Below are positions 19,571 to 27,978 of a stretch of DNA of 64,000 bases, piece after piece. The position numbers and the translations under genes are program-made. Position 1 is the first letter of the stretch. Each line of letters opens with the position of its first letter. Source of the DNA: Variovorax sp. JS1663 (GTDB taxonomy: Bacteria > Pseudomonadota > Gammaproteobacteria > Burkholderiales > Burkholderiaceae_C). Under the pieces are notes generated by a model, which worked only from the letters and a program-made list of their open reading frames with translations, was not told where the DNA came from and made no database searches. The stretch lies in the NCBI RefSeq assembly GCF_002157355.1, contig NZ_LYMK01000014.1:1-64000 (forward strand). The letters run 5' to 3'.

Positions 19571-20439
19571 GCTGCAGCCTCCTGCTCTTCGGCGGGCGCA
19601 GCCAGCGCGGCATCGGCCACGGCACGCTCGCGCATCAGTTCCTCGAAGGCCGGCACCTGGCCGTCGCGTTCGATCAATGTGGGTCGCGCGCCGGCCCGGT
19701 CGACGAAGCGCCGGTACAGGCGCCAGACCTCGGGCGCTACCTGCGCGTCGTGGGAGTCGATCAAGAGCTTCGCGCCCAGGGCCGGGTCCTGCGAATGCCC
19801 CGCCAGGTGGATCTCGCTGACCGCTGAGGCCGGAAAGCGGTCCAGCCAGGCCTCGGCCGAGTAGCCCAGGTTGCAGGCCGACACGTGCACGTTGTTGATG
19901 TCCAGCAGCAGCGTGCAGCCGGTGCGGCAGACGAGTTCGGCCAGGAAGTCGATCTCGTCCCAGGTGTGACCATCGAAGCGCAGGTAGTGCGACGGGTTCT
20001 CGATGGCGATGGGCCTTCCCAGTACATCCTGCGTGCGGCCGATGTGGGCGGCGATGCGGCGCAGCGCCTCCGTCGTTCGGGCAAAGGGCAGCAGGTCGGG
20101 CAGGTAGCGGCCGTTCCACGCCGACCAGGCCAGGTGCTCGGAAACGAGCGCCGGCTCGATGCGCCGCTCCAGCGCCGCCAGTCGTTCCAGCTGCCCGGCA
20201 TCGGGCGGCGCCTCCCCCGCAAGCGAGAGCGAGACGCCGTGCAGCGAGACCGGATGGTGCCTGCGCACCGCCTCCAGCCAAGCCAGCCGGGGACCGCCTG
20301 CCACCATGTAGTTCTCGGGATGCACCTCGAACCACAGGCCGTCAGCCCGTGCCGACAGCGCCGCGTCGTAGTGCTCCGGTTTGAGGCCGAGGCCGGCCCC
20401 GAGCGCAGGGAAGGACATGGTGACAGGCGTCGCGCGCAT
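19567..20439 (-). CDS. bufB: DUF692 multinuclear iron oxidase BufB
   Basis: A 290-residue TIM-barrel enzyme of the MbnB/DUF692 family, non-heme iron oxidases that modify cysteines in RiPP precursors. Expected metal-ligand motifs appear in order: [46 protein letters not shown] and IDSHD. The start is the ATG that overlaps the BufA stop as TGATG; a second ATG at 20418 (MSFPALG) is possible. By family knowledge it would convert Cys residues of BufA to copper-binding heterocycles. A short Ala/Glu-rich tail ([11 protein letters not shown]) ends the protein. Confidence 0.93.
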   Translation of the reverse strand: MRATPVTMSFPALGAGLGLKPEHYDAALSARADGLWFEVHPENYMVAGGPRLAWLEAVRRHHPVSLHGVSLSLAGEAPPDAGQLERLAALERRIEPALVSEHLAWSAWNGRYLPDLLPFARTTEALRRIAAHIGRTQDVLGRPIAIENPSHYLRFDGHTWDEIDFLAELVCRTGCTLLLDINNVHVSACNLGYSAEAWLDRFPASAVSEIHLAGHSQDPALGAKLLIDSHDAQVAPEVWRLYRRFVDRAGARPTLIERDGQVPAFEELMRERAVADAALAAPAEEQEAAA

Positions 20440-20729
20440 CAGGACTTGATGGGCGTCAGCGAGCCCATGCCCTTGGGCGTCTTGATCGCCGCGCAGGTGC
20501 CGGCCGGCACGTTCTTCCAGGCATTGCCCTGGTAGTCCATCTTCGAAGTGCCGGCGCAGGTGGTGCCGGGGCCCGCGGCGCAGTCGTTCTTGCCTGCCAT
20601 CGAGACGCCGTAGCATTTCTCCATCGCTGGCATCTTGTCGGCCATGGGCTTGCTGTCCTGCGCCATGGCGGAGCCGGCGGCGAGGGCGCCCAGGGCGAGG
20701 GCGGTGATGGCGAGGGGACGTGTGATCAT
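20439..20729 (-). CDS. bufA: Bufferin precursor BufA (DUF2282)
   Basis: A 96-residue precursor with a signal peptide ([23 protein letters not shown]) and four cysteines, C39, C50, C58 and C79, in the DUF2282 pattern [22 protein letters not shown] and GTCAAI. Unusually for a RiPP, the signal peptide suggests export after modification, as described for bufferins, which bind copper in the periplasm. The start is fixed by the signal peptide and by GGAG about 7 bases upstream; the longer open frame to 20903 is not used. It is the first gene of the operon and is driven by the ECF-type promoter at 20793-20819. Confidence 0.92.
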   Translation of the reverse strand: MITRPLAITALALGALAAGSAMAQDSKPMADKMPAMEKCYGVSMAGKNDCAAGPGTTCAGTSKMDYQGNAWKNVPAGTCAAIKTPKGMGSLTPIKS

Positions 20730-20792
20730 GGAAAGTGCTCCAGTGGTTGAGTGAAAGTTGCAACCGCGCCGCTGGTGCGCGGTCGTCTCTAC

Positions 20793-20819
20793 TTCGCGGC
20801 CGGCGCGGGAGCCGTTACA
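20793..20819 (-). promoter_or_regulatory. ECF-type promoter for the bufferin operon
   Basis: Minus-strand TGTAACG (20819-20813), a 16-base spacer, then CGAA (20796-20793). This matches in form the -35 GTAACC and -10 CGAA with 16-base spacing that I recall for the Caulobacter SigF/NrsF system, which also controls bufferin genes. The predicted leader to the bufA ATG is about 55 bases. Confidence 0.75.
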
Positions 20820-20860
20820 GCACGCGGCACAATCCGCCGGATTTCTTTTTTTGTCGTGGC

Positions 20861-20887
20861 TGTAACCGGCGCGGGCCGAAGCGCGAA
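20861..20887 (+). promoter_or_regulatory. ECF-type autoregulatory promoter for the sigma factor gene
   Basis: TGTAACC (20861-20867), a 16-base spacer, then CGAA (20884-20887). The spacing and -10 box are identical to those of the divergent promoter for bufA. Transcription would start near 20893, after the ATG at 20887, which argues for translation from the ATG at 20905. Confidence 0.75.
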
Positions 20888-20904
20888 TGACCCATGGGAG
20901 CAAG

Positions 20905-21459
20905 ATGGCAAGGAACGATGCGGAAGCGGTGCTGCACGACCTGTTCGTGCGCGGCCTGGGCGGCGATGCCGTGGCCTATCGCGACTTCCTGCAGAAGCTC
21001 AGCGCGCACCTGCGCGCCTATCTGGCCCGGCGCCTGTTCGGCTGGCCGGACGAAGTGGAAGACCTTGTCCAGGAGTGCCTGCTCGCGATGCACAACCAGC
21101 GCCACACCTACCAGAGCGACCAGCCGCTGACGGCCTGGGTGCATGCCATCGCGCGCTACAAGATGATCGACCTGCTGCGCGCGAAGTCCGGGCGCGAGGC
21201 GCTCCACGATCCGCTCGACGACGACCTGGCCGTGTTCGCCGACTCCGCCACCGAGGCCAGCGATGCCAGGCGTGACCTGTCGGGGCTTCTCGAGACCTTG
21301 CCCGACCGGCATCGGCTGCCGATCGTGCACGTCAAGCTGGAGGGGCTGTCGGTGGCCGAGACGGCGAAGCTCACGGGCATGTCGGAATCGGCGGTGAAGG
21401 TGGGCATCCACCGCGGGCTCAAGGCCCTGGCGCTGAAGATCGGAAAGACCTCATCATGA
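20905..21459 (+). CDS. ECF RNA polymerase sigma factor controlling the bufferin operon
   Basis: A 184-residue sigma-70 family protein of ECF size. Region 2 shows [18 protein letters not shown] and the following [17 protein letters not shown] helix; region 4 shows [21 protein letters not shown] and an [15 protein letters not shown] helix-turn-helix. The start at 20905 is favoured over 20887 because GGGAG lies 4 bases upstream and the predicted transcript starts after 20887. It is followed by its anti-sigma factor with an ATGA overlap and is divergent from the bufferin genes, which it very probably activates together with itself. Confidence 0.93.
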   Translation: MARNDAEAVLHDLFVRGLGGDAVAYRDFLQKLSAHLRAYLARRLFGWPDEVEDLVQECLLAMHNQRHTYQSDQPLTAWVHAIARYKMIDLLRAKSGREALHDPLDDDLAVFADSATEASDARRDLSGLLETLPDRHRLPIVHVKLEGLSVAETAKLTGMSESAVKVGIHRGLKALALKIGKTSS

Positions 21460-22097
21460 AGACAGACGAACTCGTGGCCCTGCTGGCCGCGCAAGCGGAA
21501 CCCGTGCAGCGGCATGCCGCTGCGCGCCGCTTCGCGATCGCCCTCGCGCTCGGCGTGCCCCTGGCGATCGCGGTGATGGCCATCGAATACGGTGTGCGGC
21601 GCGACCTGCTGCAGACCCTGTTCTGGCCGATGTTCTGGATGAAGCTGGTATTCCCGGTCTGCGTGGCGATCGCCGGTTTCGTGATCGTGCAGCGGCTGGC
21701 GCGCCCCGGCGTGCGGGTGCGCAGGGCCTGGTTGGGGCTGGCGGTGCCGGTGCTGCTGGTTTGGGCGATCGGGCTGGCCAGCTGGCTGGCGGCACCGGCC
21801 GAGGATCGTGCGGCCATGGTCTGGGGCCAGACCTGGCGCAGCTGCGTCTTCAATATCTCGGTGATCACGCTGCCCGTGTTCATCGCCTCGCTGGCGGCAT
21901 TGAAGAGCCTCGCGCCGACGCAGCCGGCGCTTGCCGGCGCGGCCGCGGGCGTCATGTCCGCGGGAGCGGGCGCCGCGGTCTATGCGCTGCATTGCCCGGA
22001 ACTGGCCGCGCCCTTCCTGGGGATCTGGTACGTGCTGGGGATGGCGCTGCCGGCGGTAGCGGGCGCGCTCATCGGGCATCAGTTGCTGCGGTGGTGA
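21456..22097 (+). CDS. NrsF-type (DUF1109) membrane anti-sigma factor
   Basis: A 213-residue inner-membrane protein with six hydrophobic segments and a short cytoplasmic N-terminus ([19 protein letters not shown]), the arrangement of the NrsF/DUF1109 family. Conserved Cys residues sit near or in membrane segments ([18 protein letters not shown] and ALHCPEL). Such residues in NrsF homologues have been linked to metal or thiol sensing, here probably for copper. The ATG overlaps the sigma stop, so the two are made together. Confidence 0.9.
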   Translation: MKTDELVALLAAQAEPVQRHAAARRFAIALALGVPLAIAVMAIEYGVRRDLLQTLFWPMFWMKLVFPVCVAIAGFVIVQRLARPGVRVRRAWLGLAVPVLLVWAIGLASWLAAPAEDRAAMVWGQTWRSCVFNISVITLPVFIASLAALKSLAPTQPALAGAAAGVMSAGAGAAVYALHCPELAAPFLGIWYVLGMALPAVAGALIGHQLLRW

Positions 22098-22134
22098 GCG
22101 AGGCAGGGCGCCGCAGCGTCGCCCGCCGCCGTCC

Positions 22135-23655
22135 TCAGCGACGCGACTTCGCCCCGAAGATCCCTCCCAGCACCCCCCGCAGGATCTCCTTGCCCACCTG
22201 CGTTCCCATGGTCCGCATCGCCGACTTGGCCATGGTCTGGGCCAGTCCATCGCGCTTGCCGCCGCGCGGCCCAGTCGAGCCGAACAGGATCTCGTTGAGG
22301 CTGCCCATCACGCCGCCCGATTCGGCCGGCGCTGCGGCGCCGGGTTTCCCGGCAGATGCAGGAGGCGCATCCGGCGCCGTCTCGGCCCGCCCCTTGAGCT
22401 TCTCGTAGGCCGACTCCCGGTCCACCGCCTTCTCGTACACGCCGGCCACCAGCGAGTTCGCCATCAGCGCCTGCCGCTGTGCCGGGGTGATCGGGCCGAT
22501 CTGGCTGCCCGGCGGCAGCACATAGACGCGCTCGGTGATGCTGGGACGGCCCTTCGGGTCGAGGAAGCTGACCAGCGCCTCACCCACCGCCAGCTCGGTG
22601 ATCGCGGCCTCGATGTCCAGGCCCGGCTTCTGCCGCATCGTGGTGGCCGTGGCCTTGACCGCCTTCTGGTCGCGCGGCGTGAAGGCGCGCAGCGCGTGCT
22701 GCACGCGGTTGCCCAGCTGGGCGAGCACGCTGTCCGGGATGTCGAGCGGGTTCTGCGTGACGAAGAACACCCCCACGCCCTTGGAACGCACCAGGCGCAC
22801 CACGAGTTCGATGCGCTCGACCAGGGCCTTGGGCGCCTCGTTGAAGAGCAGGTGCGCCTCGTCGAAGAAGAAGACCAGCTTGGGCTGGTCCGGGTCACCG
22901 ATCTCGGGCAACTGCTCGAACAGCTCCGACAGCAACCACAGCAGGAAGGTGGCGTACAGGCGCGGCGAATTCATCAGCTTGTCGGCCGCCAGGATGTTGA
23001 CCACGCCCTTGCCGCCCTCGGTCTGCATGAAGTCCGAGATGTTGAGCATGGGCTCGCCGAAAAACCTGTCGCCACCCTGGGTCTCGATGGCGAGCAGCCC
23101 GCGCTGGATCGCACCCACGCTGGCGGCGCTGATGTTGCCGTACTCGGTGGTGAACTGGCTGGCGTTCTCGCCCACATGCTGCAGCATGGCGCGCAGGTCC
23201 TTCAGGTCCAGCAGCAGCAGGCCGTTGTCGTCGGCAATCTTGAACACCAGGTTCAGCACGCCGGACTGGGTCTCGTTGAGGTTGAGCATGCGGCCCAGGA
23301 GCAGGGGGCCCATGTCGGAGATGGTGGCGCGCACCGGGTGGCCCTGTTCGCCGAACACGTCCCACAGCGTGACGGGGCAGGCCAGCGGCGGGGGCAGGTC
23401 GAGGCCGCGCTCCTTCAGCGTGGCGGCCATCTTGTCGCCGATGTGGCCCTGCTGGCTGGCGCCGGTCAGGTCGCCCTTGACGTCGGCCATGAAGACCGGC
23501 ACGCCGATGGACGATAGTTTCTCGGCGATGGTCTGCAGCGTGACGGTCTTGCCCGTGCCGGTGGCGCCGGTGATCAGGCCGTGGCGATTGGCCAGGCCCG
23601 GCAGCAGGTTGCATTCGATGGTGTCGTGGCGGGCAATCAGAAGGGGGTCGGCCAT
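22135..23655 (-). CDS. HerA-like / DUF853 ATPase
   Basis: A 506-residue cytoplasmic ATPase of the DUF853 family (HerA/FtsK-like; YjgR in E. coli). Walker A is GATGTGKT (30-37) and Walker B is [12 protein letters not shown], followed by a [19 protein letters not shown] sensor region. The C-terminal part (about 420-506) is Ala/Pro-rich, then ends in a conserved Gly/Lys-rich tail. Its role is unclear; the family is often called DNA helicase HerA-like, but a DNA substrate has not been shown for this branch. It is convergent with the anti-sigma gene and divergent from the pigment operon. Confidence 0.88.
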   Translation of the reverse strand: MADPLLIARHDTIECNLLPGLANRHGLITGATGTGKTVTLQTIAEKLSSIGVPVFMADVKGDLTGASQQGHIGDKMAATLKERGLDLPPPLACPVTLWDVFGEQGHPVRATISDMGPLLLGRMLNLNETQSGVLNLVFKIADDNGLLLLDLKDLRAMLQHVGENASQFTTEYGNISAASVGAIQRGLLAIETQGGDRFFGEPMLNISDFMQTEGGKGVVNILAADKLMNSPRLYATFLLWLLSELFEQLPEIGDPDQPKLVFFFDEAHLLFNEAPKALVERIELVVRLVRSKGVGVFFVTQNPLDIPDSVLAQLGNRVQHALRAFTPRDQKAVKATATTMRQKPGLDIEAAITELAVGEALVSFLDPKGRPSITERVYVLPPGSQIGPITPAQRQALMANSLVAGVYEKAVDRESAYEKLKGRAETAPDAPPASAGKPGAAAPAESGGVMGSLNEILFGSTGPRGGKRDGLAQTMAKSAMRTMGTQVGKEILRGVLGGIFGAKSRR

Positions 23656-23705
23656 GGGTGCTCCCGGTCATTGGACTCAGGCGCAGTCTATCCAAGGGCG
23701 GCTCC

Positions 23706-23711
23706 TATAAT
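23706..23711 (+). promoter_or_regulatory. Sigma-70 -10 box for the aryl-polyene-type operon
   Basis: A perfect TATAAT lies 45 bases before the ACP start in a very GC-rich setting, giving a leader of about 40 bases. No good -35 box is found at 16-18 bases spacing (GCAGTC at 17), so an activator may be needed. Confidence 0.5.
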
Positions 23712-23756
23712 TCCGACCCCGTGCGATAGTTCATCAAAAGTTCCCCGGAGTTGCTC

Positions 23757-24065
23757 TTGTCATCAGCCCAGTCTTCCCCTTCCGCCGTCGGCGATGCGCC
23801 CGAACAGTCCGCCCTGGAGAACGAGCTGGCCGTGCTTCTGGTCGAATCGCTGAACCTGGAGATCGCGCCCGCCGAGATCGTGCCCACGGCACCGCTCTAC
23901 GGCGAAGGCCTGGGGCTCGATTCGATCGACATCCTGGAAGTCGCGCTCGAGGTCTCGCGCAAGTACGGTTTCCAGCTGCGTTCGGACGACGAGCGCAACC
24001 AGCAGATCTTCCAGTCGCTGCGCAGTCTCGCAGCCCACGTCGCCCAGAACCGCGGCGACTCCTGA
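23757..24065 (+). CDS. Acyl carrier protein (phosphopantetheine-binding)
   Basis: A 102-residue carrier protein with the attachment motif GLDSIDILEVAL, whose Ser receives the phosphopantetheine arm. The start is taken as TTG 23757 because GGAG (23747-23750) lies 6 bases upstream; another TTG at 23751 is less well placed. It is the first gene of the forward operon, 3 bases before the next gene. In aryl-polyene/xanthomonadin clusters such an ACP carries the aryl starter or growing chain. These clusters usually have two ACPs; only one is found here. Confidence 0.85.
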   Translation: MSSAQSSPSAVGDAPEQSALENELAVLLVESLNLEIAPAEIVPTAPLYGEGLGLDSIDILEVALEVSRKYGFQLRSDDERNQQIFQSLRSLAAHVAQNRGDS

Positions 24066-24068
24066 TCC

Positions 24069-24710
24069 ATGTCTCGATGGCGCATGGCGCTCCTGCTGCT
24101 CGCGGGGGTGGGCTATGCCGGGATTTCCCATTGGATGATGCTCTTCCATGCCGCCGAGCCCTGGGCGGTGGGGGTGCTGCTCGGGCCGCTGTGGCTGACC
24201 GCGCTCGGCCTGGCGGGTAGCCGCTTCGGAACGCCCGGCCTGGCGGTGGCCGGGCTGGCCGGCGTGCTGGGCTTCGCGCTCGTGCTGCGGGGCGAGGCCG
24301 GCGATCCCAACCGGCTGTACATGCTCCAGCACGTGGGCATCAACGCGCTCTTGTGCGGCTGGTTCGGCGGCACGCTGCGGCGCGACCGGCTCTCGCTGAT
24401 CGGCCAGTTCGCGCAGCGCATCCATCCGCTGTCGCCCACGATGCACGACTACACCCGCCGCGTGACCTGGGTGTGGACCGCGTACTTCGCGCTGATCGCC
24501 CTGGCATCGGTGGTGGTCTACGCGACCCTGCCCTTCGCAGCCTGGTCGGTGCTGGCGAACCTGCTGACGCCCCTGATGGTCGGCATCCTCTTCGTGGGCG
24601 AGTATCTGCTGCGCTACCGTCTGCATCCCGAATTCGAGCGCACCCGGCTGATCGATACAGTGCGCGCCTTCTACAGCGCACCGACCGACCGACCGGCAGC
24701 GCGGCAATGA
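24069..24710 (+). CDS. Aryl-polyene locus membrane protein (COG4648 family)
   Basis: A 213-residue integral membrane protein with about six hydrophobic segments, starting MSRWRMALLLLAGVGYAGISHWMM. This family (COG4648) is a regular member of aryl-polyene gene clusters and was sometimes mislabelled as a DNA gyrase subunit. Its function is unknown. A polar segment YTRRVTWVWTAYF lies between the third and fourth hydrophobic regions, and the C-terminus (RYRLHPEFERT) is cytoplasmic-looking. It sits 3 bases after the ACP stop. Confidence 0.82.
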   Translation: MSRWRMALLLLAGVGYAGISHWMMLFHAAEPWAVGVLLGPLWLTALGLAGSRFGTPGLAVAGLAGVLGFALVLRGEAGDPNRLYMLQHVGINALLCGWFGGTLRRDRLSLIGQFAQRIHPLSPTMHDYTRRVTWVWTAYFALIALASVVVYATLPFAAWSVLANLLTPLMVGILFVGEYLLRYRLHPEFERTRLIDTVRAFYSAPTDRPAARQ

Positions 24711-24723
24711 ATGTGAGCCGAGC

Positions 24724-26424
24724 TTGAGCCCTGCCGATCTTCTTCCGCTTCTGGCCCCACGCGATCCGGATGCGCCGCTCGCCTGGCGCGCCGGCCAGCC
24801 GGTCAGTGCCCGCGCGTTCCTGGCCGACGTGGCGCGCCTGGCGCCGCAACTGCCGGACGGCGGCCCGGCCGTCAACCTCTGCGGCGACCGCTACGACTTC
24901 GCGCTCGGCCTGTCGGCAGCGCTGGTGCGCGGCCAGACCAGCCTGCTGCCGCCCGACGCGCGGCCCGATACCCTGGCGCGGCTGACCGAATCCGGCGGCC
25001 ATGCCTATGCGCTGGTGGACGACCCGGCGCTCGACACGCCCGGCATGCCGCGCGTGCTGATCGAGCGCCGCCATGCGCTGCCGGAGGGCATGGGCGACAT
25101 GGCGGTGCCCGGTATCGCAGCCCACCTTCATGCGGTGAGCCTGCTGACTTCGGGCTCCACCGGCGCGCCGCAACCGCATGCCAAGTCGTGGCAGACGCTG
25201 GTCGGTGATGTGGCGGCCGCGGTGGGCCGTTTGTCCGAGTTCCTGGGGCGTCCCTCGCTGGCCGGGCTCACGCTGGTGGCCACGGTGCCGGTGCAGCACA
25301 GCTACGGCCTCGAATCCTCCGCGCTGCTGGCGATGCTTGGCGGGGCCGCTTTCGACAGTGGCCGGCCTTTCTTCCCGGCCGACGTGGCGCAGGCGCTGGC
25401 CTCGGTGCCGCAGCCGCGGGCGCTGGTGACCACGCCCTTCCATCTGAAGACGCTGCTGCTGTCGGGCATCGCGCTGCCGCCGGTGGACCTGATCCTCTCG
25501 GCCACCGCGCCGCTGTCGCCGCAGCTGGCGGCCCAGGCCGAGCAGGCCATGGGCGGCCAGCTGGTCGAGATCTACGGCAGCACGGAATCGGGCCAGGTCG
25601 CGACGCGGCGCCCGACCCGGAGCGAAGTCTGGGAGACCTTCGGCGAGATCCGTGTGCATGCGGAACACGACGCGGAGGGGGCCGAGCGCTTCATCTTCGC
25701 GGGTGACTTCGTCCCCGAGCCGACGCCGATGGCCGACATCCTGGAACTGGTCGACGATCGGCGCTTCCGCCTGCTCGGACGCGCCAACGACCTGATCCAC
25801 GTCGCCGGCCGGCGCAGCTCGCTGGGCTACCTCAACCACCACCTCAACAGCATCCCCGGCGTCGAGGACGGCGCCTTCTGGCTGCCCGACGACGTGACCG
25901 ACGGCGTGGTGCGCCCGGTCGCCTTCGTGGTGGCGCCCACGCTGGACGCGCACGCCATCATCGCGGCGCTGCGCGAGCGGCTGGAAGCGGTGTTCGTGCC
26001 GCGCCGGGTGGTGCACGTGAACGCCTTCCCCCGTGCCGGCACCGGCAAGCTGACCGTGCGCGCGCTGCGCGAGTTCGCGCTGGCGCAGCTCGCCTCCGAC
26101 GGCACGCCGGTGCAGCTCAGCCACGAGGTGCCCGCGGACCATCCCGCCTTTGCCGGCCATTTCCCGGGCCAGCCCCTGCTGCCCGGTGCATTGCTGCTGG
26201 CCGAGGTGCTGGAGGCCGCGCAGGGCGTGCCGGCGCTGGCCGCCCGGCTGGGCCCTCGGCCCACGCTCGCGGCCGCCAAGTTCCTGGCGCCGGTGCGCCC
26301 GGGCAGCCGCCTCCTGATCGACCTCGTGCCCGAGACGGGTGCCTCGCGCGGCCTGCGCTTCGAGGTGCGGATGGACGAGGTAGTGGCCGTCAGCGGCCGC
26401 TGGACACCCGGCCCCGAACCATGA
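24724..26424 (+). CDS. AMP-dependent acyl/aryl ligase fused to a hotdog dehydratase domain
   Basis: A 566-residue two-part protein. Residues about 1-455 form an adenylating ligase: TSGSTGAPQPH is the phosphate-binding A3 motif, EIYGSTESGQVATR the A5 motif and GTGKLTVRAL the C-terminal catalytic Lys motif. Residues about 460-566 form a FabZ/FabA-like hotdog domain with VPADHPAFAGHFPGQPLLPG, the HxxFxxHFP signature. The start is TTG 24724, 13 bases after the preceding stop; no ATG is in frame nearby. It probably activates an aryl acid for loading on the ACP and dehydrates the chain. In this pathway the aryl acid could come from the XanB2-like chorismatase encoded nearby. Confidence 0.85.
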   Translation: MSPADLLPLLAPRDPDAPLAWRAGQPVSARAFLADVARLAPQLPDGGPAVNLCGDRYDFALGLSAALVRGQTSLLPPDARPDTLARLTESGGHAYALVDDPALDTPGMPRVLIERRHALPEGMGDMAVPGIAAHLHAVSLLTSGSTGAPQPHAKSWQTLVGDVAAAVGRLSEFLGRPSLAGLTLVATVPVQHSYGLESSALLAMLGGAAFDSGRPFFPADVAQALASVPQPRALVTTPFHLKTLLLSGIALPPVDLILSATAPLSPQLAAQAEQAMGGQLVEIYGSTESGQVATRRPTRSEVWETFGEIRVHAEHDAEGAERFIFAGDFVPEPTPMADILELVDDRRFRLLGRANDLIHVAGRRSSLGYLNHHLNSIPGVEDGAFWLPDDVTDGVVRPVAFVVAPTLDAHAIIAALRERLEAVFVPRRVVHVNAFPRAGTGKLTVRALREFALAQLASDGTPVQLSHEVPADHPAFAGHFPGQPLLPGALLLAEVLEAAQGVPALAARLGPRPTLAAAKFLAPVRPGSRLLIDLVPETGASRGLRFEVRMDEVVAVSGRWTPGPEP

Positions 26425-27404
26425 GCATCGCGCAGCCCCCCGAGGCCGGCGACGCGAAACCGCGCCAGGCCGACTGGGCGCGCGCGCCCGAGCGCAGCAA
26501 CATGCTGGCGCTGCGCGTGATCTGCTGGATCGCGCTGCGCTGCGGGCGGCCGGCCGCGCGGCTGGTGCTGCATCCGGTCTGCCTGTATTTCCTGCTGTTC
26601 GCGCCTACGCCGCGCCGGCACATCAAGCGCTACCTGTTCCGCGCCATCGGCCCGCGCGCCGGCTGGGCCGACGGCTACCGGCTGCTTCATGCCTTCGCCT
26701 CCACCGTGCTGGATCGCATCTACTTCCTGCGCGGCCGCATGGACCTGTTCGACGTGCGGGTGCAGGGCAATGTGCCGGTGGAGGAAGAAGCGCTCGCCGG
26801 CCGCGGCGCCTTCATGCTGGGCGCGCACATGGGCAGCTTCGAGGCCCTGGGCGGCTGCAAGCACCATGCGCCGCGGCCGGAGGACCTGCGCATCGCAATG
26901 CTCATGTACCCCGACAACGCCCGGCAGATCAACGCCGTGCTGGAGGCGATCGCGCTGCCGGAGCTGCGCCCGCACATCATCGCGCTGGGCCGCCCGCATG
27001 CCATGCTGGCGCTGCGCGAATGGCTGGACGGCGGCGGCCTGGCCGGCCTGCTGGCCGACCGCACGCTGGCCGGAGCGGATGAGGCGGACGCGCAGCGCAG
27101 CAGCACCGTCCCGCTGCCTTTTCTCGGCGTACCGGCGCCCTTCAACGACGGCCCCTTCCGGCTGGCCGCACTGCTGCGCCGCAAGGTGTTCTTCATGGCG
27201 GGGCTCTATGCGGGCGGGGCGCGCTACGATGTCCATTTCGAGCTCCTGGCGGACTTCAGCGAACGCGTCACGGACCCGGCCGAACGGGAACGCCGCATCC
27301 GCGCCGCGCTCGAAAGCTACGTCGCGCGGCTCGAGGCCCTGTGTCGCGCCTACCCCTACAACTGGTTCAACTTCCATGATTTCTGGCTCGAAGATTCGGC
27401 TTGA
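26421..27404 (+). CDS. LpxL/HtrB-like lipid acyltransferase of the pigment locus
   Basis: A 327-residue membrane-associated acyltransferase in the lysophospholipid acyltransferase family (LPLAT, LpxL/HtrB branch). The catalytic H-x4-E motif is visible in GAHMGSFEAL, followed by the LADRTLAG region. A hydrophobic N-terminal segment (about 28-62) could anchor it. The ATG overlaps the ligase stop as ATGA. In aryl-polyene clusters this enzyme is thought to attach the polyene acyl group to a lipid carrier. Its last 29 bases overlap the next gene. Confidence 0.85.
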   Translation: MSIAQPPEAGDAKPRQADWARAPERSNMLALRVICWIALRCGRPAARLVLHPVCLYFLLFAPTPRRHIKRYLFRAIGPRAGWADGYRLLHAFASTVLDRIYFLRGRMDLFDVRVQGNVPVEEEALAGRGAFMLGAHMGSFEALGGCKHHAPRPEDLRIAMLMYPDNARQINAVLEAIALPELRPHIIALGRPHAMLALREWLDGGGLAGLLADRTLAGADEADAQRSSTVPLPFLGVPAPFNDGPFRLAALLRRKVFFMAGLYAGGARYDVHFELLADFSERVTDPAERERRIRAALESYVARLEALCRAYPYNWFNFHDFWLEDSA

Positions 27405-27978
27405 GCGCTGGTGCCGGTGGCTGCTGGGGCCCCTGGCCCTGGCCCTTTTCGCATCGTCCGCCTGGGCCTTCGATCTGCCCGAGCTGATGAGCCTGCTCGC
27501 GAAGCAGAAGAACGGCGAGGCGCGCTTCACCGAGCAGCGCTTCGTGCGCGGCCTCGAAGGCCCGCTGGATGCGAGCGGCACGCTGAGCTTCCAGGCGCCC
27601 GACAAGCTGACCCGGCGCACGGTCTCGCCGCGGGCCGAGACGATGACGGTCGATGGCAACATGCTGACCCTGTCGCGCGGCGGCCGCACGCGCACGCTGA
27701 CGCTGGACAGCATGCCCGAGCTGCTCGGCATGGTCGAGGCCATGCGCAGCACGCTGAACGGCAACGCGCAGACCCTGCAGCGCTACTTCCGCAGCACGCT
27801 CACCGGCACGTCCGACAAGTGGGCGCTGGAGCTGGTGCCCATCGACGACAAGCTCGCGGCCCAGGTGCGCTCGTTGCGCCTGAACGGCAAGGCGGGCGAG
27901 GTGCTGGGCGTCGAGATGGAATTCATCGGCGGCGACCGCTCGGTCATGGTCATCACGCCGGTGCGCGGCGCGTCGTGA
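27376..27978 (+). CDS. LolA-like outer membrane lipoprotein carrier family protein
   Basis: A 200-residue periplasmic protein with a signal peptide (about 1-31, ending SSAWAF) and LolA-like segments GEARFTEQRFVRGLEGPLDASG and SFQAPDKLTRRTV. The start is the ATG at 27376, which overlaps the acyltransferase by 29 bases; no other in-frame start precedes the signal peptide. LolA-like proteins in these clusters are thought to carry the lipid-linked product across the periplasm. It is coupled to the MMPL gene by a GTGA overlap. Confidence 0.85.
   Translation: MISGSKIRLERWCRWLLGPLALALFASSAWAFDLPELMSLLAKQKNGEARFTEQRFVRGLEGPLDASGTLSFQAPDKLTRRTVSPRAETMTVDGNMLTLSRGGRTRTLTLDSMPELLGMVEAMRSTLNGNAQTLQRYFRSTLTGTSDKWALELVPIDDKLAAQVRSLRLNGKAGEVLGVEMEFIGGDRSVMVITPVRGAS

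Noticed and set aside
20439..20903. 154-residue version of the bufferin precursor using the ATG at 20903
   Set aside because: The added 58 residues cross the predicted promoters and transcription start and put a signal peptide in the middle of the protein.
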